This document shows, one piece after another, positions 7,340-15,663 of a DNA stretch of 33,250 nt; position 1 is the stretch's first letter; each line of letters begins with the position of its first letter. The stretch is from Pseudomonadota bacterium. Its GTDB lineage: Bacteria; Pseudomonadota; Alphaproteobacteria; Rhizobiales; Xanthobacteraceae. The DNA lies in NCBI GenBank assembly GCA_023451825.1, contig JAEXYA010000040.1, forward strand, positions 1-33,250, read 5' to 3'. A model generated the notes under the pieces. It had not been told where the DNA came from, ran no database searches, and saw only the letters and a program-made list of their open reading frames with translations. The position numbers and the translations under genes are program-made.

Positions 7340-8732
7340 GTTCGAGCCCCAGCAGATTCCACGACTGCAACATATGCGGCGGCAGCGGTGCCGTGGCATC
7401 GATCACGCCGCCACGCGGATGCGGAATGAGGATGCGGCGTGCAAGCAGATGCAGGCGGTTTTGCAGGCCACCCGGCAGCTGCCAGTTCTCGATGTTGAAA
7501 TATTTGGGATCGCCGACAATGGCGTGACCGATATGAGCCATATGCGCGCGCAATTGATGCGTACGTCCGGTCACCGGTTTCAGCGACACCCAGGCGAGCT
7601 TCTGGCCCGAGGTCTCGACAACCGCATAGTAAGTCACCGCATGACTGGCGCCGTCATCGCCATGCTTGGCGACGCGCATGATCGTGTCTTCCTCGTTCTC
7701 TTCCTTGGCGAGATAAGTCGAGATACGGCCCTGCTTCGGCTTCGGTACGCCGGCGACAAGCGCCCAGTAGAATTTGCGCGCCGAGCGCTCGCGGAACGCG
7801 CCTGTCAGAAACGAGGCCGCGAAGCGCGTCTTGGCGATCAACAGGCAGCCCGAGGTCTCGCGATCGAGACGATGCACGAGGCGCGGCTTCTGTCCCTTGG
7901 AGTCGCGCATCACTTCGAGCATCATATCGACATGACGCGTCATGCCGGAGCCGCCCTGCACGGCAAGGCCGGCGGGCTTGTTGAGCACCATCACGTCGGC
8001 ATCTTCGAAAATCGTCATCGCCTTCAACGCATCGAGCGTTTTTTGCGCGGCTTCGGAGAGCACGCCGACGGTCTTCGGCGCATCCAGCTTGAGCGGCGGG
8101 ATGCGGACGGTCTGCCCGGCTTCGAGGCGATCCTTGCTGTCGGCACGCTTGCCGTTCACGCGCAACTCGCCTTTCCGGACGATGCGCTGAATGTGCGAGA
8201 AGGACAGGCCGGGAAAACGCGCCTCAAGAAAGCGATCGACGCGCATGTCGTTCTCGTCGGGCGTGACGATCACGGTCTGCACGCTGGTCGGCATCACGAC
8301 CGGTTCGGCCTCAGGCTTCACCGGCGCTTCGATCTCACGCTCGGGCTTCGCGGCACGCTTGGGCGCACCGGCGAAACGCGGCGGGGACTTGCTGTCGGGC
8401 CGCGGGCTGGATGGACGCGCGGCGCGTACCGGACGCTCGGGCTTTTCGAAACGTTGCGGACGCTCGGATCGTTCGCTCCGTTCCGGGCGCTCAAAGCGCT
8501 CCGATCGGTCGGCGGCACGCGCGCGCGGCGGACGTGCGCTGGTGGGCCGTTCGGCATCGCCGCGCTCGGCGCGGAAGCGTTCACCCTTCGCTGCGGGAGG
8601 CGTTCTGGCTGGCCCCTTGGCCGCCTTTTTCGCCGCCGCCTTGGCCATCGTGGCGCCCGGCTTGGCGCGGCCGGAACGGCCACCGCCTCCGGTGCCACGT
8701 TTGGCGGGGGATCTCGTATCGCGGCGGCTCAT
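7299..8732 (-). CDS. rluC: RluC/RluD-type 23S rRNA pseudouridine synthase with long basic N-terminus
   Basis: 477 residues. The enzyme part starts near residue 150: an S4 RNA-binding domain at about 163-212, then the RluA-family catalytic domain with HRLDRETSG at 287-295 (Asp290 is the expected nucleophile). It should convert uridines to pseudouridine in large-subunit rRNA; assignment as RluC rather than RluD is by resemblance only. Residues 1-145 are an Arg/Lys/Pro/Ser/Glu-rich, probably disordered extension with short repeats such as ERPERSERSERPQR (81-94). That makes it about 150 residues longer than the usual enzyme. The start is supported by GGAG seven bases upstream. bluB starts within its last codons. 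Confidence 0.9.
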   Translation of the reverse strand: MSRRDTRSPAKRGTGGGGRSGRAKPGATMAKAAAKKAAKGPARTPPAAKGERFRAERGDAERPTSARPPRARAADRSERFERPERSERSERPQRFEKPERPVRAARPSSPRPDSKSPPRFAGAPKRAAKPEREIEAPVKPEAEPVVMPTSVQTVIVTPDENDMRVDRFLEARFPGLSFSHIQRIVRKGELRVNGKRADSKDRLEAGQTVRIPPLKLDAPKTVGVLSEAAQKTLDALKAMTIFEDADVMVLNKPAGLAVQGGSGMTRHVDMMLEVMRDSKGQKPRLVHRLDRETSGCLLIAKTRFAASFLTGAFRERSARKFYWALVAGVPKPKQGRISTYLAKEENEEDTIMRVAKHGDDGASHAVTYYAVVETSGQKLAWVSLKPVTGRTHQLRAHMAHIGHAIVGDPKYFNIENWQLPGGLQNRLHLLARRILIPHPRGGVIDATAPLPPHMLQSWNLLGLEHDRFDPIEHAPED

Positions 8733-8817
8733 TTGTAACTCCAGGGGAAAGTCCGTCCGTAGCGCATCTGCCGACCGGGGTCACGGTCAAATCGCCCGTC
8801 GGCCAGATTTCCCGGCC

Positions 8818-9432
8818 TCAGCGGCGGAAACCGCCATACGGGGACTGGCCGGACAGCAGGCGCTGCGTGGGCGAGCCGTCGTCCAATTGATTTTGGGTGA
8901 AGCTGCCCTCGAGCGACAAAGTGACGTTCGGAGCTGGCTGAAACGCAATGCCTGCGCGCGCCCTGTATCCGGTCGCGATGCTGGTATCGGAACTGAACGG
9001 CGCCAGCGCGGTGCCGATGCCCGGGCGGTAGTTCAGGGTGTCGAAGCCGGCAAAGACCGTGACGGGCAGATCGCCGGCGCCCTTGAACGCGTAGCCTGCC
9101 AGCGTGCTCTGGGCGGAGAGCCCGCCGAAATCGCTGGTGGTGCCGGTCCAGCCAAGGCCCATGCGATCGAAACTGGCGGCCTCGCTGCGCACATATGCAC
9201 CGGTCCGGAAATTGGATTTCCAGTCGCCGTCATACGAAGCCCCGGCATCGAAGCCAGGGAAGTTGCCGTAACTTGTGATGCCGGCATCGGACCAACCGCC
9301 AAGACCAAACGGCCCATTCGGCACCCAATACTGCACGGGCGCGGCCTGCTGGGCGCAAGCCACCTGGGCGATCAGGCAACACGCTGCACCGATGGCGGTC
9401 GCGCGCAGCGACTGAGATGTGACGATCGACAT
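8818..9432 (-). CDS. Small outer-membrane beta-barrel-type protein
   Basis: A 204-residue protein with a Sec signal peptide (hydrophobic ATAIGAACCLIAQ, probable cut after ACA at about residue 27). The mature part is rich in Gly, Ala, Ser and aromatic residues in an alternating pattern (for example TVFAGFDTLNYRPG and GYRARAGIAFQPAPNVTLSLEGSFTQN), typical of small 8-stranded barrels. It resembles opacity-type porins in style, but I cannot name a family. It starts 7 bases after the rarA stop, with GGAGG inside the end of rarA, so it is probably co-transcribed with rarA. The C-terminus ends GGFRR rather than with an aromatic residue, which is unusual for a barrel. Confidence 0.75.
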   Translation of the reverse strand: MSIVTSQSLRATAIGAACCLIAQVACAQQAAPVQYWVPNGPFGLGGWSDAGITSYGNFPGFDAGASYDGDWKSNFRTGAYVRSEAASFDRMGLGWTGTTSDFGGLSAQSTLAGYAFKGAGDLPVTVFAGFDTLNYRPGIGTALAPFSSDTSIATGYRARAGIAFQPAPNVTLSLEGSFTQNQLDDGSPTQRLLSGQSPYGGFRR

Positions 9433-9439
9433 CTGGCTT

Positions 9440-10771
9440 CTACGCCTCCGTGTTTTTGGCAGCGCGCAGCTTCGCCCAATAATCCAGCCGTTTGCGGATT
9501 TCGCGCTCGAAACCGCGCTCGGGCGGATCATAGAACTGCTGGCGGCCCAAAGCTTCCGGGAAATAGTCCTGGCCGGAAAAGGCATCCGGCGTGTCGTGGT
9601 CGTATTGGTACCCGTCGCCGTAACCTTCCGACTTCATCAGCTTGGTCGGCGAGTTCAGGATGTGTTTTGGCGGCAGCAGCGAGCCGCCCTCTTTCGCCGT
9701 CCGCATCGCGGCCTTGTAGGCCATGTAGGCGGCGTTCGATTTGGGCGCGGTCGCGATATAGATCACCGCCTGCGCGATGGCGAGTTCGCCTTCGGGATGG
9801 CCGAGGAAATCATAGGCATCCTTGGCGGCATTGCAAATCACCAGCGCCTGCGGATCCGCAAGGCCGATATCCTCGACCGCCATGCGCACCACGCGGCGCG
9901 CCAGGAACAGCGGGTCCTCACCGGCATCGAGCATCCGTGCGAGATAATACAGCGCCGCATCGGGATCGCTGCCGCGCACCGACTTATGCAGCGCGGAGAT
10001 CAGGTTGTAGTGGCCGTCGGCGCCCTTGTCGTAGATCGGCGCTCGTCGCTGCAGGATGTCCTGCAGCTGCGCCGCATCGAACACTTCATCGGTGCGCGCA
10101 GCGCGCCAGACTTCTTCAGCCAGTGTCAGCGCCGCGCGGCCATCGCCGTCGGCCATGCGCACCAAGACGGCGCGCGCTTCGGCATCGAGCGGCAGCGGGC
10201 GCCCCTCGATCTTCTCGGCATTGGCAAACAGCTTTTCGATCGCCGCGGCGTCATGCGACTGAAACACCAGCACGCGTGCACGCGACAGAAGCGCTGCATT
10301 GAGTTCGAAGGACGGATTCTCGGTGGTGGCACCGACGAGCACGACGGTGCCGTCTTCCATGACAGGCAGAAAGGAGTCCTGCTGCGCCTTGTTGAAGCGA
10401 TGCACCTCGTCGACGAACAGCAGCGTGCCCTTGCCCATCTGGCGGCGGGCACGTGCGGCGTCGAACACTTTCTTCAAATCGGCAACGCCGGAGAACACGG
10501 CGGAGATCTGTTCGAAGTGTAGTTCGGTCGCATCGGCGAGCAGACGTGCAACCGTCGTCTTGCCGGTGCCGGGCGGCCCCCAGAAAATCAGCGAGCCCAG
10601 CGTGCGCGTCTCCAGCATGCGCGTGAGCGCGCCATCGGGGCCGAGGATGTGGTCTTGGCCGACCACATCGGCGAGCACACGCGGTCGCAGCCGTTCGGGC
10701 AGCGGACGTGGGGCGTCCTGCTCGAGGCCGGCTGCGGAGAAGAGGTTGGCCGATGGTTGCTTGGGGCTCAT
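9440..10771 (-). CDS. rarA: Replication-associated recombination ATPase RarA (MgsA)
   Basis: A 443-residue AAA+ ATPase of the RarA/MgsA/WRNIP1 family, which acts at stalled replication forks and is related to clamp-loader subunits. Walker A GPPGTGKT is at 65-72, Walker B LLFVDEVHR at 117-125 and sensor GATTENPSFE at about 147-156. The C-terminal half carries the family motifs GSDPDAALYYLARML and HILNSPTKLMK. Start: ATG 10771 gives the usual N-terminus, while an in-frame GTG at 10783 has GGGAG only three bases away and is possible. The gene is separated from degP upstream by a REP-like repeat pair and is followed closely by the outer-membrane protein gene. Confidence 0.95.
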   Translation of the reverse strand: MSPKQPSANLFSAAGLEQDAPRPLPERLRPRVLADVVGQDHILGPDGALTRMLETRTLGSLIFWGPPGTGKTTVARLLADATELHFEQISAVFSGVADLKKVFDAARARRQMGKGTLLFVDEVHRFNKAQQDSFLPVMEDGTVVLVGATTENPSFELNAALLSRARVLVFQSHDAAAIEKLFANAEKIEGRPLPLDAEARAVLVRMADGDGRAALTLAEEVWRAARTDEVFDAAQLQDILQRRAPIYDKGADGHYNLISALHKSVRGSDPDAALYYLARMLDAGEDPLFLARRVVRMAVEDIGLADPQALVICNAAKDAYDFLGHPEGELAIAQAVIYIATAPKSNAAYMAYKAAMRTAKEGGSLLPPKHILNSPTKLMKSEGYGDGYQYDHDTPDAFSGQDYFPEALGRQQFYDPPERGFEREIRKRLDYWAKLRAAKNTEA

Positions 10772-10797
10772 GAGGTTTGCCACATGCTCCCAATGTC

Positions 10798-10897
10798 GTC
10801 CCGGCGAACGCCGGGACCCATAATCTCAGGAGCAGAGATAAATACACATCCGAGGGATCCCGGCGCCGCGCACAGCTTCGCTGTGCTAGGCCGGGAT
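10798..10897. repeat. Pair of REP-like palindromes
   Basis: A hairpin at 10798-10817 (GTCCCGGCG/CGCCGGGAC, 2-base loop) is followed by a second palindrome with outer arms ATCCCGGC (10857-10864) and GCCGGGAT (10890-10897) enclosing a perfect GCACAGC/GCTGTGC stem (10870-10886). Both carry the same CGTC-CCGG / CCGGGATGAC ends in opposite orientation. The same family appears at 17527-17687. It fills the gap between degP and rarA and may also stabilise or end the degP transcript. Confidence 0.8.
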
Positions 10898-10916
10898 GAC
10901 GACTGAGTGTGCTTCC

Positions 10917-12329
10917 TCATCCGCCCAGCGTAACATTGATCTGCTGACCGCCGCGGACGACGACGATGCGCCACAACCGCGCGCCCTCGCCCGTGACCTT
11001 TTCGAGATCGCTGGTTTTGCCGATCTTGACGCCATTCACTGCCAGAATGAGGTCGCCCTTCTGGAAGCCGACACCGGCAGCCGTCGCAGTATCGGTGAGA
11101 TCGGTGATGACGACCCCCTCGACACTGGAATCAAGCCGCAGCTCATCGGCGAGTGCCGGCGAGATGTTCGCGACCTTCGCGCCCTGGAATGGTGAGCGCC
11201 CCTTGAGCACGATTTCATCGCGGCCCGTATCCGGCGCAGCCTCCAGCGCAACGGTGAGCTTGACCGGCTTGCCGCCGCGCTGTGCGTCGAGCTGCGTGGT
11301 GCCGCCGAGCGGGCGGGTCGCGAAGCGATATTCGAAGGCATTGGGATCGTCGATCACCTGACCGTCGATGGCAGTGACGAGGTCCGAGACCTTCAGGCCG
11401 GATTTCGCGGCCGGGCTGTTCGGCGTCACATTGACGACCAGTGCCCCCGACGGCGTCTTCAGGCCGAGCGTCTCGGCGATCTCCGGCGTGACATTCTGCA
11501 ACCGTGCGCCGAGCCATGGACGCTTCACGGCCTTGCCGCCGCTCTTGGCGGAGGCGACCACGACGCGAACCATATTGGCGGGAATAGCGAAGCCGATGCC
11601 CTGCGAGCCGCCGGAGCGCGAGAAGATTGCGGTGTTCACGCCGACCAGCTTGCCGGTCATGTCCACCAGCGCGCCGCCGGAATTGCCGGGATTGATCGCG
11701 GCATCGGTCTGGATGAAGAACTGATAGTCGGTGATGCCGACCTGCGTGCGCGCCAGCGCCGAAATGATGCCGTGGGTCACGGTCTGCCCCACGCCGAACG
11801 GATTGCCGATGGCCAGCACGACGTCACCGACGAGCAGGTCATCGGAATTGGCGAAATCGAGCGTCGGGAATTTTTCCTTGGCGTCCTTGATGCGCAGCAC
11901 TGCGAGGTCGGTGCGGCTGTCCTTGAGCACGATCTCCGCCTCGAATTCGCGCTTGTCGGAGAGCGAGACCTTGACCTGATCCGCGCCCTCGATGACGTGG
12001 TTGTTGGTGACCACGAGGCCAGATGCATCGACCATCACGCCAGAACCGAGCGAACGCTGCATCTGCTCCGGCTGCATGCCCTGCCCGCCGAAGAAGCGGC
12101 GGAAGACCGGATCGTCCAACAGCGGATTGCGGTTCTGCACGGTCTTCGCCGCATAGACGTTCACAACCGCCGGCTGCACCCGCTGCACGATCGGCGCGTA
12201 GGACAGTTTCAGCTCGGCGGCCGACGACGGCACCTGCCGGGTCTGGGCCGAAACCGGGCTCAGGCCGGCCGACAGGACAATGGCGCACAAAGCCGAAACA
12301 GTCGCAGCACGGCGAAAAAATGGAATCAT
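10917..12329 (-). CDS. degP: Periplasmic serine protease of the HtrA/DegP family
   Basis: 470 residues. The signal peptide ends near residue 28 (PVSA-Q). The trypsin-like domain has the full catalytic triad: His111 (VVTNNHVIEG), Asp141 (DSRTDLAVL) and Ser217 (INPGNSGGAL). Two PDZ domains follow at about 265-355 and 380-468. It should degrade or refold damaged envelope proteins. ATG 12329 is chosen for the signal peptide and the AAAGAGG site just upstream; the frame extends further without such support. It diverges from the MDR dehydrogenase at 12520. Whether it is DegP- or DegQ-like cannot be settled from sequence alone. No sigmaE-type promoter was identified. Confidence 0.94.
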   Translation of the reverse strand: MIPFFRRAATVSALCAIVLSAGLSPVSAQTRQVPSSAAELKLSYAPIVQRVQPAVVNVYAAKTVQNRNPLLDDPVFRRFFGGQGMQPEQMQRSLGSGVMVDASGLVVTNNHVIEGADQVKVSLSDKREFEAEIVLKDSRTDLAVLRIKDAKEKFPTLDFANSDDLLVGDVVLAIGNPFGVGQTVTHGIISALARTQVGITDYQFFIQTDAAINPGNSGGALVDMTGKLVGVNTAIFSRSGGSQGIGFAIPANMVRVVVASAKSGGKAVKRPWLGARLQNVTPEIAETLGLKTPSGALVVNVTPNSPAAKSGLKVSDLVTAIDGQVIDDPNAFEYRFATRPLGGTTQLDAQRGGKPVKLTVALEAAPDTGRDEIVLKGRSPFQGAKVANISPALADELRLDSSVEGVVITDLTDTATAAGVGFQKGDLILAVNGVKIGKTSDLEKVTGEGARLWRIVVVRGGQQINVTLGG

Positions 12330-12519
12330 CGGGGCCTCTTTGGCGGGAAATCGCCCGGAATATAGGCCCCTGAGCGGGGCAATAGAAGGGCAGGAACCGA
12401 CTGTTGGCGCGGTTGCAGCCCTGCCCCGCCAATATCCGCGGAACCGGCCACCTTGCATTCCGCAGCGCCTCGCGACAGCTAGAGCAGGCATCACGCCCAT
12501 CCTCAAGGAGAGCCCGTTC

Positions 12520-13533
12520 ATGAAGGCCGTCGGCTACACCAAATCCCTCCCCATCACTGACGAAAACGCCCTGTTCGACTTCGAGGCCGACAAGCCCGAG
12601 CCCAAAGGCCGCGACATTCGCGTGGCGGTGAAGGCGATCTCGGTCAATCCGGTGGATTTCAAGGTTCGCAAGCGGGCGGAGCCGAAGGCCGGCGACACGA
12701 AAATCCTCGGCTATGACGCCGCCGGTGTGGTCGATGCGGTCGGCCCCGATGTCACCATGTTCAAGCCTGGCGACGAGGTCTTCTACGCCGGCTCGATCCT
12801 GCGCCAGGGCACCAATGCGGAATTCCATCTGGTCGATGAGCGCATCGTCGGCCGCAAACCGGCCTCGCTCGACTTCACGCAGTCGGCCGCCCTCCCCCTG
12901 ACCGCCATCACCGCCTGGGAATTGCTGTTCGATCGCCTCGGCGTTGCACCAGGCAAGAGCCTCGATCCGCGCACGCTCCTCATCATCGGTGGTGCCGGCG
13001 GTGTCGGCTCGATCCTGATCCAGCTCGCCCGCCGCCTCACCGGCCTCACCGTGGTCGCAACCGCATCGCGGCCCGAGACCGTCAAATGGTGCGAAGATCT
13101 CGGTGCCCATGCGGTGATCGATCACAGCAAGCCGATGAAGGAGCAGATCGAGGCGCTGAAGCTGCCTCCGGTCACCTTGATCGCAAGCCTCACGGGCACC
13201 GAGCAGCATTACAAGGCCCTCGCCGACATCATCGCCCCCCAAGGCAAATTCGGCCTGATCGACGATCCCGCCGAATTCGGCATCGCGGCCTTCAAGGGCA
13301 AAGCCGTCTCGGTGCATTGGGAATCGATGTTCACGCGCTCGTCGTTCCAGACGCCGGACATGATTGCGCAGCATCATCTGCTCAACGATGTCGCGGACCT
13401 CATCGACAAGGGTGTGCTGCGCACCACCCTCGACAAGACCTTCGGCACCATCAATGCCGCGAATCTGAAACGCGCGCATGCGCTGCTCGAGTCCGGCAAG
13501 TCACACGGCAAGATCGTGCTCGAAGGCTGGTGA
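12520..13533 (+). CDS. MDR-family NADPH oxidoreductase (zinc-independent, quinone reductase-like)
   Basis: A 337-residue medium-chain dehydrogenase/reductase. It has the N-terminal GroES-like domain (SVNPVDFKVR at 41-50; GYDAAGVVDAVG at 64-75) and a Rossmann domain with GGAGGVGS at 157-164. The usual catalytic zinc Cys/His ligands are absent. This favours a zinc-independent quinone or enone reductase, although databases often call this group zinc-type alcohol dehydrogenase-like. The substrate is unknown. The start is fixed by AAGGAG ten bases upstream. It is divergent from degP, with 190 bases between them and no clear promoter recognised. An 8-bp hairpin without a T-run follows at 13582-13605. 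Confidence 0.9.
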   Translation: MKAVGYTKSLPITDENALFDFEADKPEPKGRDIRVAVKAISVNPVDFKVRKRAEPKAGDTKILGYDAAGVVDAVGPDVTMFKPGDEVFYAGSILRQGTNAEFHLVDERIVGRKPASLDFTQSAALPLTAITAWELLFDRLGVAPGKSLDPRTLLIIGGAGGVGSILIQLARRLTGLTVVATASRPETVKWCEDLGAHAVIDHSKPMKEQIEALKLPPVTLIASLTGTEQHYKALADIIAPQGKFGLIDDPAEFGIAAFKGKAVSVHWESMFTRSSFQTPDMIAQHHLLNDVADLIDKGVLRTTLDKTFGTINAANLKRAHALLESGKSHGKIVLEGW

Positions 13534-13614
13534 CAGCCAAATTGTCGCAGGCGCCACGCGCGGCGCGACACGCAATACCGGGAAGCGCACCTACGGATGC
13601 GCTTCAATCGGTTA

Positions 13615-13637
13615 ATTAGCTATCTTAGATAGCTAAT
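13615..13637. promoter_or_regulatory. AT-rich perfect palindrome, possible operator
   Basis: ATTAGCTATC and GATAGCTAAT form a perfect 10-bp inverted repeat around TTA. It lies 255 bases before the porin start and 82 after the dehydrogenase stop. There is no T-run, so a protein-binding site is more likely than a terminator. The cognate regulator is unknown. Confidence 0.4.
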
Positions 13638-13698
13638 CTAGATAACTTCCTGTGGTCGAAAAGTAACACTGCGACATAGTCACCGGAATGCGTTGCGG

Positions 13699-13716
13699 GT
13701 TTTACAGAACTGTCAC
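13699..13716 (+). promoter_or_regulatory. Pho-box-like direct repeat
   Basis: GTTTTAC and CTGTCAC are spaced 11 bases apart start to start. The second half fits the PhoB half-site CTGTCA(T/C) well and the first only partly. The position upstream of a phosphate-selective-type porin makes PhoB control plausible. This is a weak, inferred call. Confidence 0.3.
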
Positions 13717-13891
13717 AGAGCGGAACTAGGTTGCCCGCGAGCTCAACAGTGGCTCGCTTGTAACGATGTTGGAGTGCCCCGCCCGGCGGGATCTCTCCTT
13801 CTACAAGTCCACAAACACAGATCAGCACGTATCACCACCTGCGAAGCAATTCGCGGGGCGTGTCGGATTTTGTCTTCTACAGGGGTTATTG

Positions 13892-15337
13892 ATGTCTTTC
13901 ACGACGAACAAATTCTTGGGCACGGTTGCCGTGCTCGGCGCGCTCGCCGTCTCCGGCGCAGCGCATGCACAGGCCACGCAGGACGACGTCGCGGCACTGA
14001 AGGCGCAGCTCCGCGCGCTGGAAAAGAAGCTCGACAACGTTCAGAAGCAGGCCAACGCCACCCAGAAGCAGCAGGCCGTGACGCAGGCGAACTTCGCCAA
14101 TGCCAACGCCGCCATGCATAAGAAGGCCGTGCCGTTCGTCGACGCCACGCTGACCATGCCAGGCAACCGTCCGACCTTCTGCACCGGCGACGGCATGAAC
14201 TGCGTCGCCATCACCGGCCGCATCCACTTCGACGCTGGCGCCTATTCGTTCTCGCCGAAGTCTGCCAGCACCACGCCGCAGAGCGTCAATGACGGCATCA
14301 ATGCTCGTCGCGCCCGCCTCGGCCTGATCGGCACCTACAACAAAGACTGGGAATACGGCCTCATCATCGATGCCGGCGGCACCACCGACGGCCAGGCCGT
14401 GCTGAACAATGCCTATGTTGCCTATAAGGGCATCAAGGGCATGATCATCCAGGGCGGCTACATCGACGTGCCGTATACGCTGGACGAATCCATCAGCTCG
14501 AACAACACCATGTTCATGGAGCGCGCCGCTTCGCAGGTGCTCGCCACCAACATCGCCGCCGGCGACTTCCGCTCGGCCTTCGGTGGTCAGGTGTTCGACA
14601 AGCACTACTGGGTCGGCGCCTATGTCACCGGTCCGACCACTGGCGCTGGCGTGAACCACTCGATCCCGCAGCCGCTCGGTGCAACGTTCCGCGCTGTCGC
14701 AGTGCCGGTCAACAACGACATCTCCACCGTGCTGGTCGGTTTCGACGCCCTGTATCTCGCTGAAACGGGCGGCGCGACCAACAACACGCTGCGCATGAAT
14801 GATCGCATCGAAGTCCGCATCGATCCGGCCACCAACACGCTGCTCGACTCCGGCACCATGAACTTCGTCAACAGCGCACATGTGCTGAGCGGCGAAGGCG
14901 CGATCCGCTACGGCAGCTTCCTGGCGACCGGCGAATACTTCAACTACAACATCCAGCGCACCAACGGCCTCGGCGACCTCTCCTTCGAGGGCGGCTACGG
15001 TCAGGCCAGCTACGTGCTGACCGGTGAATCGCTCAAGTACAGCGCCTCAGCCGGCGCCTTCGGCGGCGTCTCCCCGGCCCGTCCGGTCAACTTCGCGACC
15101 GGCGATCTCGGCGCGTGGGAACTGGCCGTGCGCTACAGCTACGCCAACCTCAACGACCTCACGGTCCGCGGCGGCGAGCTGAAGAACACCACGGTTGGCC
15201 TCAACTGGTACGTCAACAACAACACGCGCTTCATGTTCAACTGGATCCACGGCACCGTGGACAAGTTCAACACCGCCGGCGTCAACACCGGTGCTGATTA
15301 CGACGTGTTCGCGATGCGCACCCAGGTTGCCTGGTAA
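13892..15337 (+). CDS. Outer-membrane porin, phosphate-selective (OprO/OprP) type
   Basis: A 481-residue porin. The Sec signal ends near residue 27 (GAAHA-Q). A short coiled coil follows (ALKAQLRALEKKLDNVQ, about 35-51), then a long beta-barrel of alternating residues with many Asn/Tyr/Gly, ending in Trp (MRTQVAW), as outer-membrane proteins usually do. The opening coiled coil and the NARRARLGLIGTYNKDWEY block (about 133-151) resemble phosphate-selective porins; the true solute is unknown. ATG 13892 gives the signal peptide directly. Upstream in-frame codons are ignored. The ribosome-binding site is only AGGGG. A strong terminator follows at 15404. Confidence 0.88.
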   Translation: MSFTTNKFLGTVAVLGALAVSGAAHAQATQDDVAALKAQLRALEKKLDNVQKQANATQKQQAVTQANFANANAAMHKKAVPFVDATLTMPGNRPTFCTGDGMNCVAITGRIHFDAGAYSFSPKSASTTPQSVNDGINARRARLGLIGTYNKDWEYGLIIDAGGTTDGQAVLNNAYVAYKGIKGMIIQGGYIDVPYTLDESISSNNTMFMERAASQVLATNIAAGDFRSAFGGQVFDKHYWVGAYVTGPTTGAGVNHSIPQPLGATFRAVAVPVNNDISTVLVGFDALYLAETGGATNNTLRMNDRIEVRIDPATNTLLDSGTMNFVNSAHVLSGEGAIRYGSFLATGEYFNYNIQRTNGLGDLSFEGGYGQASYVLTGESLKYSASAGAFGGVSPARPVNFATGDLGAWELAVRYSYANLNDLTVRGGELKNTTVGLNWYVNNNTRFMFNWIHGTVDKFNTAGVNTGADYDVFAMRTQVAW

Positions 15338-15403
15338 ACACTACGCTTCAGTGACCTCCAAGGCTCCGGGCTGAATGCCCCTCGGCCCACACCTCAGAAC
15401 GAG

Positions 15404-15435
15404 AAAGGCGGCGCTCCGGCGCCGCCTTTTGTTTT
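15404..15435 (+). terminator. Intrinsic terminator of the porin gene
   Basis: A perfect 10-bp stem AAAGGCGGCG/CGCCGCCTTT (15404-15413 and 15420-15429) with a 6-base loop is followed by TTTTGTTTT. It stands 66 bases after the porin stop codon, as expected for a Rho-independent terminator of a highly expressed gene. Confidence 0.9.
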
Positions 15436-15496
15436 GCGATGATCGTCGATTAGCGCGTTTTCACTTTGAGCTGACGCCTCTCTCCACGAACTCCCA

Positions 15497-15635
15497 CCTC
15501 ATCCTGAGGAGCCGCGCCGTTGCGCGGCGTCTCCCAGCGAATGGCGTAGCCATTCGCAAGGGATGGCCGCATACTTCGAGCCAAGCCATCTCATGGTTCG
15601 AGACGCGCCAAGCGGCGCGCTCCTCACCATGAGGG
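15497..15635. repeat. ~139-bp palindrome-rich intergenic element
   Basis: The ends are imperfect inverted repeats: CCTCATCCTGAGGAGC at 15497-15512 and, as the reverse complement of 15619-15634, CCTCATGGTGAGGAGC (14 of 16 match). Inside are further hairpins: GCCGCGC/GCGCGGC, and a perfect GCGAATGGC/GCCATTCGC at 15537-15557. It encodes nothing. It looks like a non-autonomous, MITE- or REP-like element of the kind dispersed in Bradyrhizobium-group genomes. With the terminator before it, it fills the 326-base gap between porin and cytochrome genes. Confidence 0.7.
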
Positions 15636-15663
15636 CCGCGGTCGTCTCAATCCAAAAACGCGA

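Larger units (their letters stand above)
13534..13891. other. Long leader region upstream of the porin
   Basis: This 358-base stretch has no credible gene. It holds an 8-bp hairpin (GAAGCGCA/TGCGCTTC, 13582-13605) after the dehydrogenase, an AT-rich palindrome at 13615-13637 and a Pho-box-like direct repeat at 13699-13716. About 175 bases then lead to the porin start. The local AT content around 13610-13680 is clearly higher than in the flanks, as expected for a promoter region. Confidence 0.6.

Noticed and set aside
7107..8738. 543-codon plus-strand open frame
   Set aside because: It lies opposite bluB and the pseudouridine synthase, both with clear catalytic motifs. The translation has no recognisable fold.
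8191..10302. 703-codon plus-strand open frame
   Set aside because: It is antisense to rluC, the outer-membrane gene and rarA. It is Arg/Gly/Ser-rich without domains, an effect of GC-rich third positions in the real genes.
11839..13479. 546-codon minus-strand frame across the MDR dehydrogenase and the start of degP
   Set aside because: It spans two well-supported divergent genes in wrong frames, and its composition is typical of antisense shadows.
13625..13828. 67-codon minus-strand frame upstream of the porin
   Set aside because: No ribosome-binding site or family match, and it covers the likely regulatory region of the porin.
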